Of a stretch of DNA of 6,982 bases, positions 1 through 6,982 are shown piece by piece (the first letter of the stretch is position 1; every line of letters begins with the position of its first letter). The notes beneath the pieces were generated by a model. It worked only from the letters and a program-made list of their open reading frames with translations. It ran no database searches and was not told where the DNA came from. Origin of the DNA: CAMDMI01 sp044359055 (GTDB taxonomy: Bacteria > Bacteroidota > Bacteroidia > Cytophagales > Flexibacteraceae); assembly GCA_044359055.1 (NCBI GenBank), contig JBIKMV010000153.1:1-6982 (forward strand). Reading direction: 5' to 3'. The position numbers were made by a program, and so were the translations under genes.

Positions 1-2175
1 GTCGTTCAGAATGTTGTAATCGAAGGCTGTTGAAATAGAATCGAAAACAAAGAGATTTAGGGTATCACGGGCGATGCCGTCATTCGAAAAGCACTTGTTG
101 TCACCGGTTAGGATATACCTGCCGGACTGTAAAGCCCTGAAGCTTACCGAAATACCGGTTGAGTCCTTGATTCTGCGGTCGTCGCTGTTGATCCAGCTGT
201 ACTGCACCGCTCCAATGGAATCTACAGGAGCCACTGCAGTTATGCGATATGGCGTACCATAGCACAGGGTATCAGCATCTTTCAGCGAAAATGCCGGCTT
301 TTCCAGAATTCTAACCTGCACAGAATCCTCCTTCAGACATCCAAGAGGCGTTTTGATTCGCACAGGGAAAAATTGTGCTTTGTTCAGCAGACTGACATCA
401 AGAGTTCTGTTTTTTCGGCTTGCCGGGTCAATCAGACCGGTAGAGTTTTCGGGTAGAATATTGATCCATTCGTACCTCCAGGTTGAATTGGCAGTAGGTG
501 GATTGGCCTGCAGGACAATACGCTGATTCCGGCATACCGAAAATCCCGAAGGTATCGACGAAAACTGTGCCTTGGGTATGGGCTGCACTTTTATGGTTAC
601 GGTATCGGCCGTAATGCATTGACTTGCAGAATCAGTTACAAAAACGACAAAAGTCTTGGTGGTATCGTTGCCGGCAATGGTCACCCTGCAAGTGGTACAG
701 CTCAGGTCGGTGGTTGTGATGGTGTCTCCGGCTGCATTCAGTTCTTTCCACAAATATCTGTCTCCTGGATATGCCGGGGTAAGGGGACGGATGCTGGTAT
801 CGGTAAACTGGCAGATTTCCATGTCGGCGCCGTTGTTGTAAATAAACTTCCTGCGGATAAGCATCACAGCAGAATCACCGTTGAAGTTTGGCTGGCCATT
901 GACAAATGGATTTGAGAAATTCAGGAAGCGAAGGACTACTTTCTTTTGCGGGGTATTTTCCCATCCCGGATTGTCCTGACCCAATAATACGATTGAATCG
1001 GTTTCCTGCCCCGGAATCAGGACCAAACTGTCTGCGAGGGCTTGCAGATTGCCGGTTTCCAGCTTTTCCTTGTAGTCTACATCATTTACAGCAGAACCTC
1101 CTATGGTGTAGCGGATAACTGCACGGTCAACGGTATAGCAACGCTTAAAGAAAATTTTGCCGGGATTGCAATTCACGATGGCATAGGGAAAGCGGTCATT
1201 ATACTGTGTGGAAACACTGGTTCTTACCGATGATCTGAGTGAACCTTTCTCTATAAAAACGCCGGAATCGAAAGAGCCGTCTGTCACATCAGAAACCGTA
1301 AGGGTAAGGGTGTAGACTTCGCAAGGAGTAACCTTTACCCCCGCAGTCAATACTTTGGTTAATCCATTGAACCTCAGTCTTTGAAGAACAAAAGGATTGT
1401 TTGTACCCGGTGCAGGTGTATTGTCAATGTAACTGGCTATGCCCTGAGGAGTGAAATTGCAATTGGCGGCCGTACCCGAGGTGCCTGGCGTACCATTGTT
1501 TACGGTATTGATAGAAACCGGAAGATTAGTCCCGGGGATAAGGGCTATATTTTTAGACTGAGGAAAATCGGGAGCAAGATTCTGATCGCCGGTTATGCCG
1601 GGCCCGGTTATAAAGAAACCAAAAATGTCATTGAAGTTGGAGCAAACAAAGTTGTTGTACTCTTCTGAGGCAAAAACATAATTGAATTTAATGGAGTCGG
1701 AGGAAGGAATAATATCAAACTGAATGGTAGCGCAATTGGTTGTTCTGCGTGTGGTTGTGGCGTTAAAGTTCAGCACAGAATTGAGCATTTGCCTGCCTTC
1801 TGAGCAACCGGCTACGGTGTCGGTTGGCGGCAATTGGACGGAAATTATGCCTCCGGTATTGGCTCCGGCCATGGTATCGGCCTGCCCGGTGGTCATAACC
1901 AACCCGCCTCTGATTCCACCGAACAACTGCACAGGTGCCTTGAAGGTCCCGATGGCTTTGGATGTTTCCGTGAGATTGGACCGGACATTTTGCACAATCA
2001 CTCCGCCTCCTACCAGTTGACCTACCAGAGAATCAATCAGAGGATTGCTTACCGGATTTACCGGTTTTATAATCAGATTATTCTGTCCAAAACTTAGGTG
2101 AGAAATAATAACAGAAAAAGAAGCTGCAAAAATTAGCGCTATGTTGTTTGTTCTGAGGTAGTTAAAAAACTTCAT
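1..2175 (-). CDS. Choice-of-anchor L domain secreted surface protein, 3' end cut by window edge
   Basis: Read on the minus strand from ATG at 2175-2173, the frame stays open for 725 codons to the window edge, so the C-terminus is missing. Residues 1-30 form a signal peptide (basic start, hydrophobic core around 12-24, likely cleavage after LSFG before QNN). Residues about 48-312 match the choice-of-anchor L domain: FASEEYNNFV (168-177), FNDIFGFFITGPG (181-193), NIALIPGTNLPVSINTVN (209-226) and a late TLTVSDVTDGSFDSGVFIE stretch. Residues about 335-445 resemble a Calx-beta fold (SAVNDVDY, then LVLIPGQETDSIVL). About 450-725 looks like successive Ig/PKD-like beta modules with paired cysteines. 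Such proteins are exported in Bacteroidota and often end in a type IX secretion or gliding-associated C-terminal domain; that end is not visible, so anchoring is inference. Upstream TTG at 2187 is in frame, but ATG 2175 fits the signal peptide and follows an AAAAGAAA leader. Likely an adhesin or structural surface protein; ligand unknown. Confidence 0.88.
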   Translation of the reverse strand, partial: MKFFNYLRTNNIALIFAASFSVIISHLSFGQNNLIIKPVNPVSNPLIDSLVGQLVGGGVIVQNVRSNLTETSKAIGTFKAPVQLFGGIRGGLVMTTGQADTMAGANTGGIISVQLPPTDTVAGCSEGRQMLNSVLNFNATTTRRTTNCATIQFDIIPSSDSIKFNYVFASEEYNNFVCSNFNDIFGFFITGPGITGDQNLAPDFPQSKNIALIPGTNLPVSINTVNNGTPGTSGTAANCNFTPQGIASYIDNTPAPGTNNPFVLQRLRFNGLTKVLTAGVKVTPCEVYTLTLTVSDVTDGSFDSGVFIEKGSLRSSVRTSVSTQYNDRFPYAIVNCNPGKIFFKRCYTVDRAVIRYTIGGSAVNDVDYKEKLETGNLQALADSLVLIPGQETDSIVLLGQDNPGWENTPQKKVVLRFLNFSNPFVNGQPNFNGDSAVMLIRRKFIYNNGADMEICQFTDTSIRPLTPAYPGDRYLWKELNAAGDTITTTDLSCTTCRVTIAGNDTTKTFVVFVTDSASQCITADTVTIKVQPIPKAQFSSIPSGFSVCRNQRIVLQANPPTANSTWRYEWINILPENSTGLIDPASRKNRTLDVSLLNKAQFFPVRIKTPLGCLKEDSVQVRILEKPAFSLKDADTLCYGTPYRITAVAPVDSIGAVQYSWINSDDRRIKDSTGISVSFRALQSGRYILTGDNKCFSNDGIARDTLNLFVFDSISTAFDYNILND

Positions 2176-2274
2176 GAAATTTCTTTTAGCCAAAATTGAC
2201 TCAAAACAACAAAATAAACTTTTCTGAAACACAACTTTGCCCTGATTTTTTAAAAAAAATCTCAGAAAAAGTAC
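2176..2274. promoter_or_regulatory. Divergent intergenic region expected to hold two promoters
   Basis: This 99-base A/T-rich gap separates the start codons of two divergent genes, so promoters for both the surface protein and the plus-strand operon are expected here. Bacteroidota promoters usually carry TTTG near -33 and TAnnTTTG near -7. The best -7-like match for the minus gene is TTATTTTG (complement of 2210-2217, one mismatch), but no TTTG lies at the expected distance upstream. For the plus gene there is TTTG at 2236-2239 but no good TAnnTTTG after it. An imperfect A/T palindrome (CTGA, T-run, A-run, TCTCAG) spans 2242-2265. The assignment rests on gene geometry rather than on clear motifs. 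Confidence 0.4.
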
Positions 2275-4323
2275 ATGCAGTTTCTTCAGCCGCACTTTTT
2301 ATGGGGCCTTTTGGGTCTTGCAATTCCCCTGTTTATCCATCTTTTTAATTTTCAAAAAACGGAAAAAGTCATTTTTTCTAACAACAGACTTTTGATGGAG
2401 ATCAGTATGCAGACCCGGAAAGCCCGGCAGGTAAAAAACTGGTTGCTGCTGGCATTGAGGATGCTGGCTCTTGCACTTCTTATCCTGACTTTTGCACAGC
2501 CGGTCATTTCTTCTTTTTCCGGTTCCAAAAAAGCGGCCAAAGGTTTGTCGCAATCTTTGGTTTACCTCGATAATTCCGCTTCTATGTTTGTAGGAAAAGA
2601 TGGAACAGCCCCGTTTGATCTTGCACAGGAGGTTGCGAAAAAATGGCCAGAAAAAATGTCTTCAGGCGGATGGTTTCAGTTGATTTCCAATGATTTTGTC
2701 TTTCATCCCTGGACCGCTGCCAGGAGTTTTTCTTCGCAGGTGGCCGAGGTAAACAAGCCCGAAAGCGCCCACAGCCTGAAAACCCTGCTGCCCCGCCTGC
2801 ACAGGCAAATGAAAAGCCGGGATCTGGGGGAGAAAAAATCCATTCTGCTTGTATCTGATTTCCAGAAATCCACATCCGGGCAACTCCGCAATCTGGATTG
2901 GGATACATCTCTCTCATATCAGCTTCTGGCGGTGGAACAACCGGTTCACAGAAATTTCTGGATAGACTCTGTATGGCTGCCAAAACCAATTGATAACCAG
3001 TCAAAAAGCCAAAGCATTAAGGTAAAAATAGGTTCTTCAGGTCCGGTTTCAGATTCTAAGGTCAACCTCCAGCTTTTTGCCGGGGGCAGTCTCATTTCGG
3101 GGAAAATTGTTACTCCCGGAAATCAGAATCCGTTCATTACCGAACTCCCTTTCCGCATTAAGCCCAATGAACTGCTGGCCTGTACCCTCAGTACCGACGA
3201 TGCCGAGGTTACCTTCGACAACAATTTTTTCTTCAGGATTCAATCTCCACGACCGGCCCGTGTCTGCCTGATTTCCTCCGGCCCTAATCCCTATCTTAGT
3301 CAGGCATTTTCAAACAAAAATTTATTCCGGTTCAGTTTTTCTCCGTTTCAGAGTCCTGATTATCAGAAGATAAAAGATGCTGATCTTGTGGTTCTCAATC
3401 AGGCAGGGAAGGTGGATGATGCCCTCATTTCGGCCCTGAATCAAATTGTGTCGGATGGAAAAAGTTTGCTTCTGATAGCAGGAAAAGAGACCCATGAAAG
3501 CCTCCTTGCAGGTTTTCGGTTGGATGTGGAAACCAATGCCTCCAGCCAGAAACCTGTGGATTGGAAAATTGTGCTGCCCGGTACTGAGGATGCGTTTTTC
3601 GCCAATGCATTCAGGGAAATACAGTCCTCTGCCATCAGGCCATTTGCCAGGCCTGCTGCTTTTCTGAAAAATGGTACTGCCCTTTTGAAGTATGAAAACG
3701 GGAGTCCCTATCTGAGCAAAATCAGCCGGGGAAAAGGAGAGATTTTCTGGCTTGCATCCGCTCTGGAAAATGTAGAAAGCAATGTGCAGAAACATCCCCT
3801 TGTTATTCCCATGCTTTTCAGAATTGCTCTTTCAGGTCAACAGGCATCTTCAGGTTCGCTTTTTTCCAGGGTTTCCGATGATTTTTTCTACCTGCAGCCC
3901 GATTCAGTTGGTTTTGTGAAAGAACAGCTCGTTACCCTTCAGTCAGGGAACACAGCTTTCAAAACCATCCTTTCCCGAAAGGGTAATCTGATCCGTGTTG
4001 ATTTGCCTTCTTCGGATCTGAGTCCCGGTTTTTATCAGGTAAAATCCGAAAATCAATGGCTGGGAATGGTGGCAATGAATTCAGGCAAAGAAGAATCTGT
4101 TTTCGATTTTTACACTGAAGAAGAAATAAAAACCGAGCTGGCGGCATACCCGAAAATTCAGGTAAACAGTATAAAAATGAATGCATCGCCTGCACATGCA
4201 GGTCAATCTGCTCAGGATTCTGTTCCTTTGTGGAAATATTTTTTAATCGGTGCTTTGCTGTTTTTCTTTGTGGAAATGTGGCTTGCCCGGAAGAGTTTGG
4301 TTTCCAATTCGAGTCCTGCATGA
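2275..4323 (+). CDS. BatA N-terminal domain / vWA-like membrane protein
   Basis: The product has 682 residues. Its N-terminus (FLQPHFLWGLLGLAIPLFIH, then KVIFSNNRLL) is the BatA/aerotolerance-regulator N-terminal signature of Bacteroidota, with membrane segments about 8-25 and 55-78. A von Willebrand A-like region follows at about 94-220: LVYLDNSASM contains the DxSxS MIDAS motif (D99, S101, S103), and LLVSDF (191-196) looks like the later strand and Asp. Residues about 230-325 look like a beta-sandwich ending in TDDAEVTFDNNFFF. About 328-520 resembles a glutamine-amidotransferase-like fold without visible catalytic residues (DADLVVLNQAG, GKSLLLIAG, GEIFWLASAL). A last membrane helix lies at about 653-670, with a basic cytoplasmic tail. 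The bulk is thus probably periplasmic. No MoxR ATPase or other Bat genes are visible alongside, so this is the lone BatA-domain type, function unknown. The stop overlaps the next start by four bases. The start has an A-rich leader (AGAAAAAGTAC). Confidence 0.9.
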   Translation: MQFLQPHFLWGLLGLAIPLFIHLFNFQKTEKVIFSNNRLLMEISMQTRKARQVKNWLLLALRMLALALLILTFAQPVISSFSGSKKAAKGLSQSLVYLDNSASMFVGKDGTAPFDLAQEVAKKWPEKMSSGGWFQLISNDFVFHPWTAARSFSSQVAEVNKPESAHSLKTLLPRLHRQMKSRDLGEKKSILLVSDFQKSTSGQLRNLDWDTSLSYQLLAVEQPVHRNFWIDSVWLPKPIDNQSKSQSIKVKIGSSGPVSDSKVNLQLFAGGSLISGKIVTPGNQNPFITELPFRIKPNELLACTLSTDDAEVTFDNNFFFRIQSPRPARVCLISSGPNPYLSQAFSNKNLFRFSFSPFQSPDYQKIKDADLVVLNQAGKVDDALISALNQIVSDGKSLLLIAGKETHESLLAGFRLDVETNASSQKPVDWKIVLPGTEDAFFANAFREIQSSAIRPFARPAAFLKNGTALLKYENGSPYLSKISRGKGEIFWLASALENVESNVQKHPLVIPMLFRIALSGQQASSGSLFSRVSDDFFYLQPDSVGFVKEQLVTLQSGNTAFKTILSRKGNLIRVDLPSSDLSPGFYQVKSENQWLGMVAMNSGKEESVFDFYTEEEIKTELAAYPKIQVNSIKMNASPAHAGQSAQDSVPLWKYFLIGALLFFFVEMWLARKSLVSNSSPA

Positions 4324-5612
4324 ATTACCTGATTCGAGAAGTTGTTTGGCATCAGAAAGCCGATCCCCTTTCGGGCCACCGTTTTTGTTTCCGAATAAAA
4401 AACGGGCGGCTTGCCGAGATGGCTGATGTTCTTCAGCCCGAACCGGGTGAAATGGTTTTTGAAGGAAAAGGTGCAAGTATCAGTCCCGGTTGGGTAGATC
4501 TGATGGCCAGGCCCGGTGCTCCGGGAAATCCCCGGAACGAAAGCCTCGAATCCTTTTCAAGAGCTGCTGCAGCCGGTGGATTTACCAGGGTAATGATATT
4601 GCCCGATACCCGTCCCGTACTGGACAATATTGAATCGGTGGGATTCTATCTGGACAGAAAGACGGACAAGGGGGTCCGGTTTTTGGTATCTGCTGCTGCT
4701 ACTTCCGGGCTAGGAGGAAAAAAAATGGCAGAAATTCTTCGTTTGCAGGAGGCCGGTGCCTCGGCATTCTTTAATTCCGGCAGTCTGAATGATGCCGCAT
4801 TTCAGGCCCGTATCCTGCTGTACATGAAGCATGGAAACAATCTGCTTATGGAAATTCCTCTCGATCCGGAACTCAGTCTTGGCGGACAAATGCATGAAGG
4901 GCAGATTTCCGACAGCCGGGGGCTTTCGGGTATACCTTCCGTGGCTGAATGGCTGATGACCGACCGGAACATTTCCCTTCTTGACTACACCGGAGGCAAA
5001 ATGCATCTGGCCTGTCTTACCACGCCGGAGTCGGTAGAAAAAGTTTCTCTTGCCCGGGAAAAGGGTCTGGACATCAGCTGCAGCATTGCTTCCAATTATT
5101 TGGCTTTTAATCATACAGCACTGGATCATTTCCAAACCGTACACAAAGTGTGGCCACCGTACAGAGACGAAGAGAGCCGGCTTGGACTCATCCAAAAGCT
5201 GAAATCCGGACAGGTAGATGCAGTGGTATCGCTGCATACTCCTTTGCATTATGACTTTAAGGAAATCGAATTTGAAAATGCCGGGTTTGGCATCTCCCAT
5301 CTCGAAACTTCTTTTTCAGGATTGGTTACCTATGGTGGCATTACAGACCCGATAACCCTCGTTTCTTTGTTCTGCAACGGTCCGCTCAAAATCATCAACA
5401 AGCCTGTAGCCCGGCTGGAAGTCGGTATGGAGGCTGATTTTACCGTGTTTGACAGCGAAGCCGAATGGACATTATCAAAAGAACACTGGCAATCAAAGTC
5501 GTACAACAATCCTTGGTTTGGCAGTAAAATGAAGGGTCTGGTCGTTGCTGTTGCTACCCAAAAAGGAATATTTCCCAATCCCCATGCTTTGTCTGCCCGG
5601 TATTTCCTATAA
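4320..5612 (+). CDS. Dihydroorotase-like protein, predicted catalytically inactive
   Basis: The product has 430 residues, close to the class I dihydroorotase length. The fold is recognisable: ISPGWVDL (54-61), RAAAAGGFTRVMILPDTRP (81-99), GGQMHEG (188-194), GLSGIPSVAEW (201-211), AGFGISHLETSFSGL (321-335), and a C-terminal VARLEVGMEADFTVFD (363-378) typical of amidohydrolases. The zinc site is gone. The usual DLHVHLREPG appears as DLMARPGAPG (60-69), losing both His and the substrate-binding Arg. FSDDG becomes FFNSG (150-154). The HxED position is IPLD (179-182). The His before VST is C232, PHHL is SNYL (258-261), and the catalytic Asp of TDHAPH is L305. Classical dihydroorotase makes dihydroorotate in pyrimidine synthesis; this copy should not. 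Inactive homologues such as Pseudomonas PyrC' support aspartate transcarbamoylase structurally, which is one possible role. The frame extends upstream to 4230, but ATG 4320 is preferred because it overlaps the preceding stop as ATGA and begins the conserved fold. Confidence 0.88.
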   Translation: MNYLIREVVWHQKADPLSGHRFCFRIKNGRLAEMADVLQPEPGEMVFEGKGASISPGWVDLMARPGAPGNPRNESLESFSRAAAAGGFTRVMILPDTRPVLDNIESVGFYLDRKTDKGVRFLVSAAATSGLGGKKMAEILRLQEAGASAFFNSGSLNDAAFQARILLYMKHGNNLLMEIPLDPELSLGGQMHEGQISDSRGLSGIPSVAEWLMTDRNISLLDYTGGKMHLACLTTPESVEKVSLAREKGLDISCSIASNYLAFNHTALDHFQTVHKVWPPYRDEESRLGLIQKLKSGQVDAVVSLHTPLHYDFKEIEFENAGFGISHLETSFSGLVTYGGITDPITLVSLFCNGPLKIINKPVARLEVGMEADFTVFDSEAEWTLSKEHWQSKSYNNPWFGSKMKGLVVAVATQKGIFPNPHALSARYFL

Positions 5613-5627
5613 AATCATGCTTTTGTT

Positions 5628-6149
5628 ATGTTGGTAAGATACTTCAGACTCGGATTTCTGGGTGGAATGATAGGCGGCCTCGGCTGTTTTTTATTGTTCT
5701 TTTTTACCTTCCTGTCAGGGGTAATGTCGCCTATGGTGCGGCTTTTTGATTTCTGGATTCCGGCTGTGGTTACTGTCTTTTTTATCATCTGGATTAAGGC
5801 CCTGAAGCCCAAAAGTGAAGCCTTTCATTTCTGGGAAGGATTGGTTTACGGGAACCAGATCTTTTGGCTTACAGGACTTTTTTCCGGCCTGATGATTTAT
5901 TTTTGTACCCTTGTTTATCCGGTACCCTTTGAAAATTTTATTGCTTCTTCTGTCAAGTATCTGGAGCTTTCGGATAAAAATCTTCCGGACAAATTGAAAA
6001 TGCCCCAGCTCGATTTGGTTCTGAAAGAAATGAAAGAAACTAGGCCCGGTTTTATGATTTGGGATGAATTGAAAAAAAAGGTGCTGTATTCCTTCGTTTT
6101 GGTTCCTATTATTGCCGTTCTTGTCAGGCGAAAAGCCATTGAAAATTGA
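5628..6149 (+). CDS. DUF4199-type integral membrane protein (first copy)
   Basis: The product is a small membrane protein of 173 residues with four predicted helices at about 8-32, 40-57, 74-97 and 150-166. A soluble amphipathic stretch (about 100-148, Lys/Glu/Leu rich) lies between helices three and four, and the tail is basic (VRRKAIEN). The topology, length and central FHFWEGLVYG motif (67-76) match the DUF4199 family of Bacteroidota, and the motif aligns with FMSFGEGIRLC in the next gene. No function is known for the family. The gene begins 15 bases after the dihydroorotase-like stop with no terminator between, so it is probably co-transcribed. The ATG at 5617 is out of frame; 5628 starts right before the first helix. 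The family call is weaker than for the next gene because the sequence is more divergent. Confidence 0.78.
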   Translation: MLVRYFRLGFLGGMIGGLGCFLLFFFTFLSGVMSPMVRLFDFWIPAVVTVFFIIWIKALKPKSEAFHFWEGLVYGNQIFWLTGLFSGLMIYFCTLVYPVPFENFIASSVKYLELSDKNLPDKLKMPQLDLVLKEMKETRPGFMIWDELKKKVLYSFVLVPIIAVLVRRKAIEN

Positions 6150-6151
6150 TT

Positions 6152-6661
6152 ATGAAAAATAGAAAATTAGTCCTCGGAATGAGATTTGGATTGGTAACCA
6201 GTGTATTGTCTATCCTTATCGGTTTGGCGCTCTATTACACAGGTTTGGCAGATACCAGTTCGGGTACCAATCTCTGGGTCAGTATTCTGATTGTATTTCT
6301 GGGGTTCTTTCTTGCTTCAGAGCAATTCAAGAAAGAAAATGAGGGGTTTATGTCCTTTGGAGAAGGCATCAGATTGTGTGTCTGGCTTGGTCTGAGTATG
6401 GGCCTCATTACGGGAGTTTATGCGGTAATCAACAACTATATCGACCCCTCCGTAATGGAAAAAGTAATGAATCAGGTGGAGTATCAGATGGAAGAGCAGG
6501 GCCAAAGCCAGGAGCAGGTTGAAATGGTGATGGAAATAACCCGCTGGATGACAAAGCCCCCGGTTTTGATTTTGGTTTCCCTGATTTCCAATCTTTTTAC
6601 CGCCCTTCTTGTGGGATTGATTGCAGGAAATTTTTTGAAAAAGGACAGGCCAGTATTTTAA
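6152..6661 (+). CDS. DUF4199 domain-containing membrane protein (second copy)
   Basis: From ATG 6152 the product has 169 residues. It has four predicted membrane helices at about 9-29, 40-56, 72-95 and 136-159, a basic N-terminus (MKNRK) and a short basic C-terminal tail. The pattern is typical DUF4199: the FMSFGEGIRLC motif (66-76) leads into helix three. An acidic, Gln/Met-rich amphipathic segment (about 98-131, including EEQGQSQEQVEMVMEI) may form a short coiled coil before helix four. An in-frame TTG at 6146 would overlap the upstream stop and add two residues; ATG 6152 is preferred as the stronger codon. It lies two bases after the first DUF4199 stop, so the two are likely translationally coupled and arose by an old tandem duplication, since identity outside the motif is low. 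Molecular role unknown. Confidence 0.87.
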   Translation: MKNRKLVLGMRFGLVTSVLSILIGLALYYTGLADTSSGTNLWVSILIVFLGFFLASEQFKKENEGFMSFGEGIRLCVWLGLSMGLITGVYAVINNYIDPSVMEKVMNQVEYQMEEQGQSQEQVEMVMEITRWMTKPPVLILVSLISNLFTALLVGLIAGNFLKKDRPVF

Positions 6662-6667
6662 TTCGAG

Positions 6668-6982
6668 ATGAAGGCAAAAAACAGCCATCAGCCCACACTG
6701 GATCTTTCCGTCATCATTCCCCTGTTCAATGAGGAAGAATCACTTCCCGAATTGTGTGAATGGATTTCAAGGATAGTCAAACCCTTGGGCCTGAGCCACG
6801 AAATTTTGTTTATAGATGATGGCAGTCAGGATAAAAGCTGGGAGGTAATCGAATCGCTTTGGGAGCAGTATCCTGTGGTGAAAGCTTTCCGGTTTGGCAG
6901 GAATTATGGCAAATCGGCTGCTCTGGATATGGGTTTTTCTCAATGTCATGGCCGGGTGGTCATTACCATGGACGCAGATCTT
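6668..6982 (+). CDS. Family 2 glycosyltransferase, N-terminal part only (cut by window edge)
   Basis: The frame is open from ATG 6668 to the right edge and shows the first 105 residues. LSVIIPLFNEEESLPEL (13-29) is the nucleotide-sugar-binding first strand of GT-A family 2 enzymes. EILFIDDGSQDKSWEVI (45-61) holds the FIDDGSxDxS motif. VKAFRFGRNYGKSAALDMGF (71-90) and VVITMDADL (97-105) carry the substrate loop and the DxD-type metal motif. This pattern is that of DPM1/ArnC/GtrB-like enzymes, which transfer a sugar from a nucleotide donor to a polyprenyl phosphate at the inner membrane; sugar and lipid cannot be told from this part. Whether C-terminal membrane helices follow is not visible. 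It starts six bases after the second DUF4199 stop, suggesting membership of the same operon. The leader has no clear Shine-Dalgarno (TTCGAG). Confidence 0.93.
   Translation, partial: MKAKNSHQPTLDLSVIIPLFNEEESLPELCEWISRIVKPLGLSHEILFIDDGSQDKSWEVIESLWEQYPVVKAFRFGRNYGKSAALDMGFSQCHGRVVITMDADL

Larger units (their letters stand above)
2275..6982 (+). other. Probable five-gene operon
   Basis: Five plus-strand genes follow with junctions of -4 (ATGA overlap at 4320-4323), 15, 2 and 6 bases, and no hairpin plus T-run is visible between them. This supports one transcript starting in the 2176-2274 gap. Contents are mostly membrane or envelope proteins: BatA-domain protein, two DUF4199 proteins and a lipid-linked sugar transferase, plus one dihydroorotase-like protein. 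Co-transcription is inferred from spacing only. Confidence 0.75.

Noticed and set aside
74..2097. Several short plus-strand open frames of 60-98 codons
   Set aside because: They lie opposite a continuous 725-codon minus-strand frame with a signal peptide and a recognisable domain, and show no family features themselves.
2244..2261. T-run and A-run as a rho-independent terminator
   Set aside because: There is no G/C-rich stem, and it lies between two divergent starts, where no transcript needs to end.
3322..3795. Minus-strand open frame of 157 codons inside the BatA-domain gene
   Set aside because: It is antisense to a well-supported gene, has low-complexity shadow composition and no recognisable motif.
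4230..4319. Upstream extension of the dihydroorotase-like gene by 30 codons
   Set aside because: It would overlap the last membrane helix of the preceding gene by 94 bases, and family similarity starts after ATG 4320.
4710..5300. Minus-strand open frame of 196 codons inside the dihydroorotase-like gene
   Set aside because: The opposite strand carries clear family motifs throughout this stretch; the antisense product resembles nothing I know.
4320..5612. Frame damage or pseudogene status for the dihydroorotase-like gene
   Set aside because: The frame is intact at full family length with conserved scaffold motifs; only active-site residues are replaced.
6146..6151. TTG start for the second DUF4199 gene
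   Set aside because: It adds only two residues; ATG at 6152 is the stronger codon, though the TTG cannot be fully excluded.

Overview
The window looks like a chromosomal segment from a member of the Bacteroidota, close to Cytophagales, Chitinophagales or Saprospirales. The evidence is the gene families: a secreted choice-of-anchor L protein, a long BatA-domain membrane protein, two DUF4199 proteins and a dihydroorotase-like protein of the kind seen in this phylum. A-rich leaders without strong Shine-Dalgarno sequences also fit. The genus cannot be read from the sequence.

Layout: positions 1-2175 are one minus-strand coding region, open to the left window edge. It encodes the first 725 residues of a large secreted cell-surface protein: signal peptide, choice-of-anchor L domain, Calx-beta-like segment, then Ig/PKD-like modules. 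A 99-base A/T-rich gap (2176-2274) separates it from a plus-strand cluster and must serve both directions.

The plus-strand cluster runs from 2275 past the right edge. In order it holds a BatA N-terminal/vWA-like membrane protein (2275-4323), a dihydroorotase homologue (4320-5612), two consecutive DUF4199 membrane proteins (5628-6149 and 6152-6661) and the start of a family 2 glycosyltransferase of the polyprenyl-phosphate sugar transferase type (6668 to the edge). Junctions are -4, 15, 2 and 6 bases with no visible terminator, so this reads as a single operon.

The most notable observation is that the dihydroorotase homologue keeps the fold signatures of the family but has lost essentially every metal ligand and key substrate residue. 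It is therefore almost certainly a pseudoenzyme. It is translationally coupled to the BatA-type protein and sits upstream of membrane and glycosyltransferase genes. The operon theme appears to be the cell envelope, with a repurposed or structural dihydroorotase-like subunit whose role cannot be read from sequence. I saw no RNA genes, CRISPR arrays, insertion sequences or integration sites.
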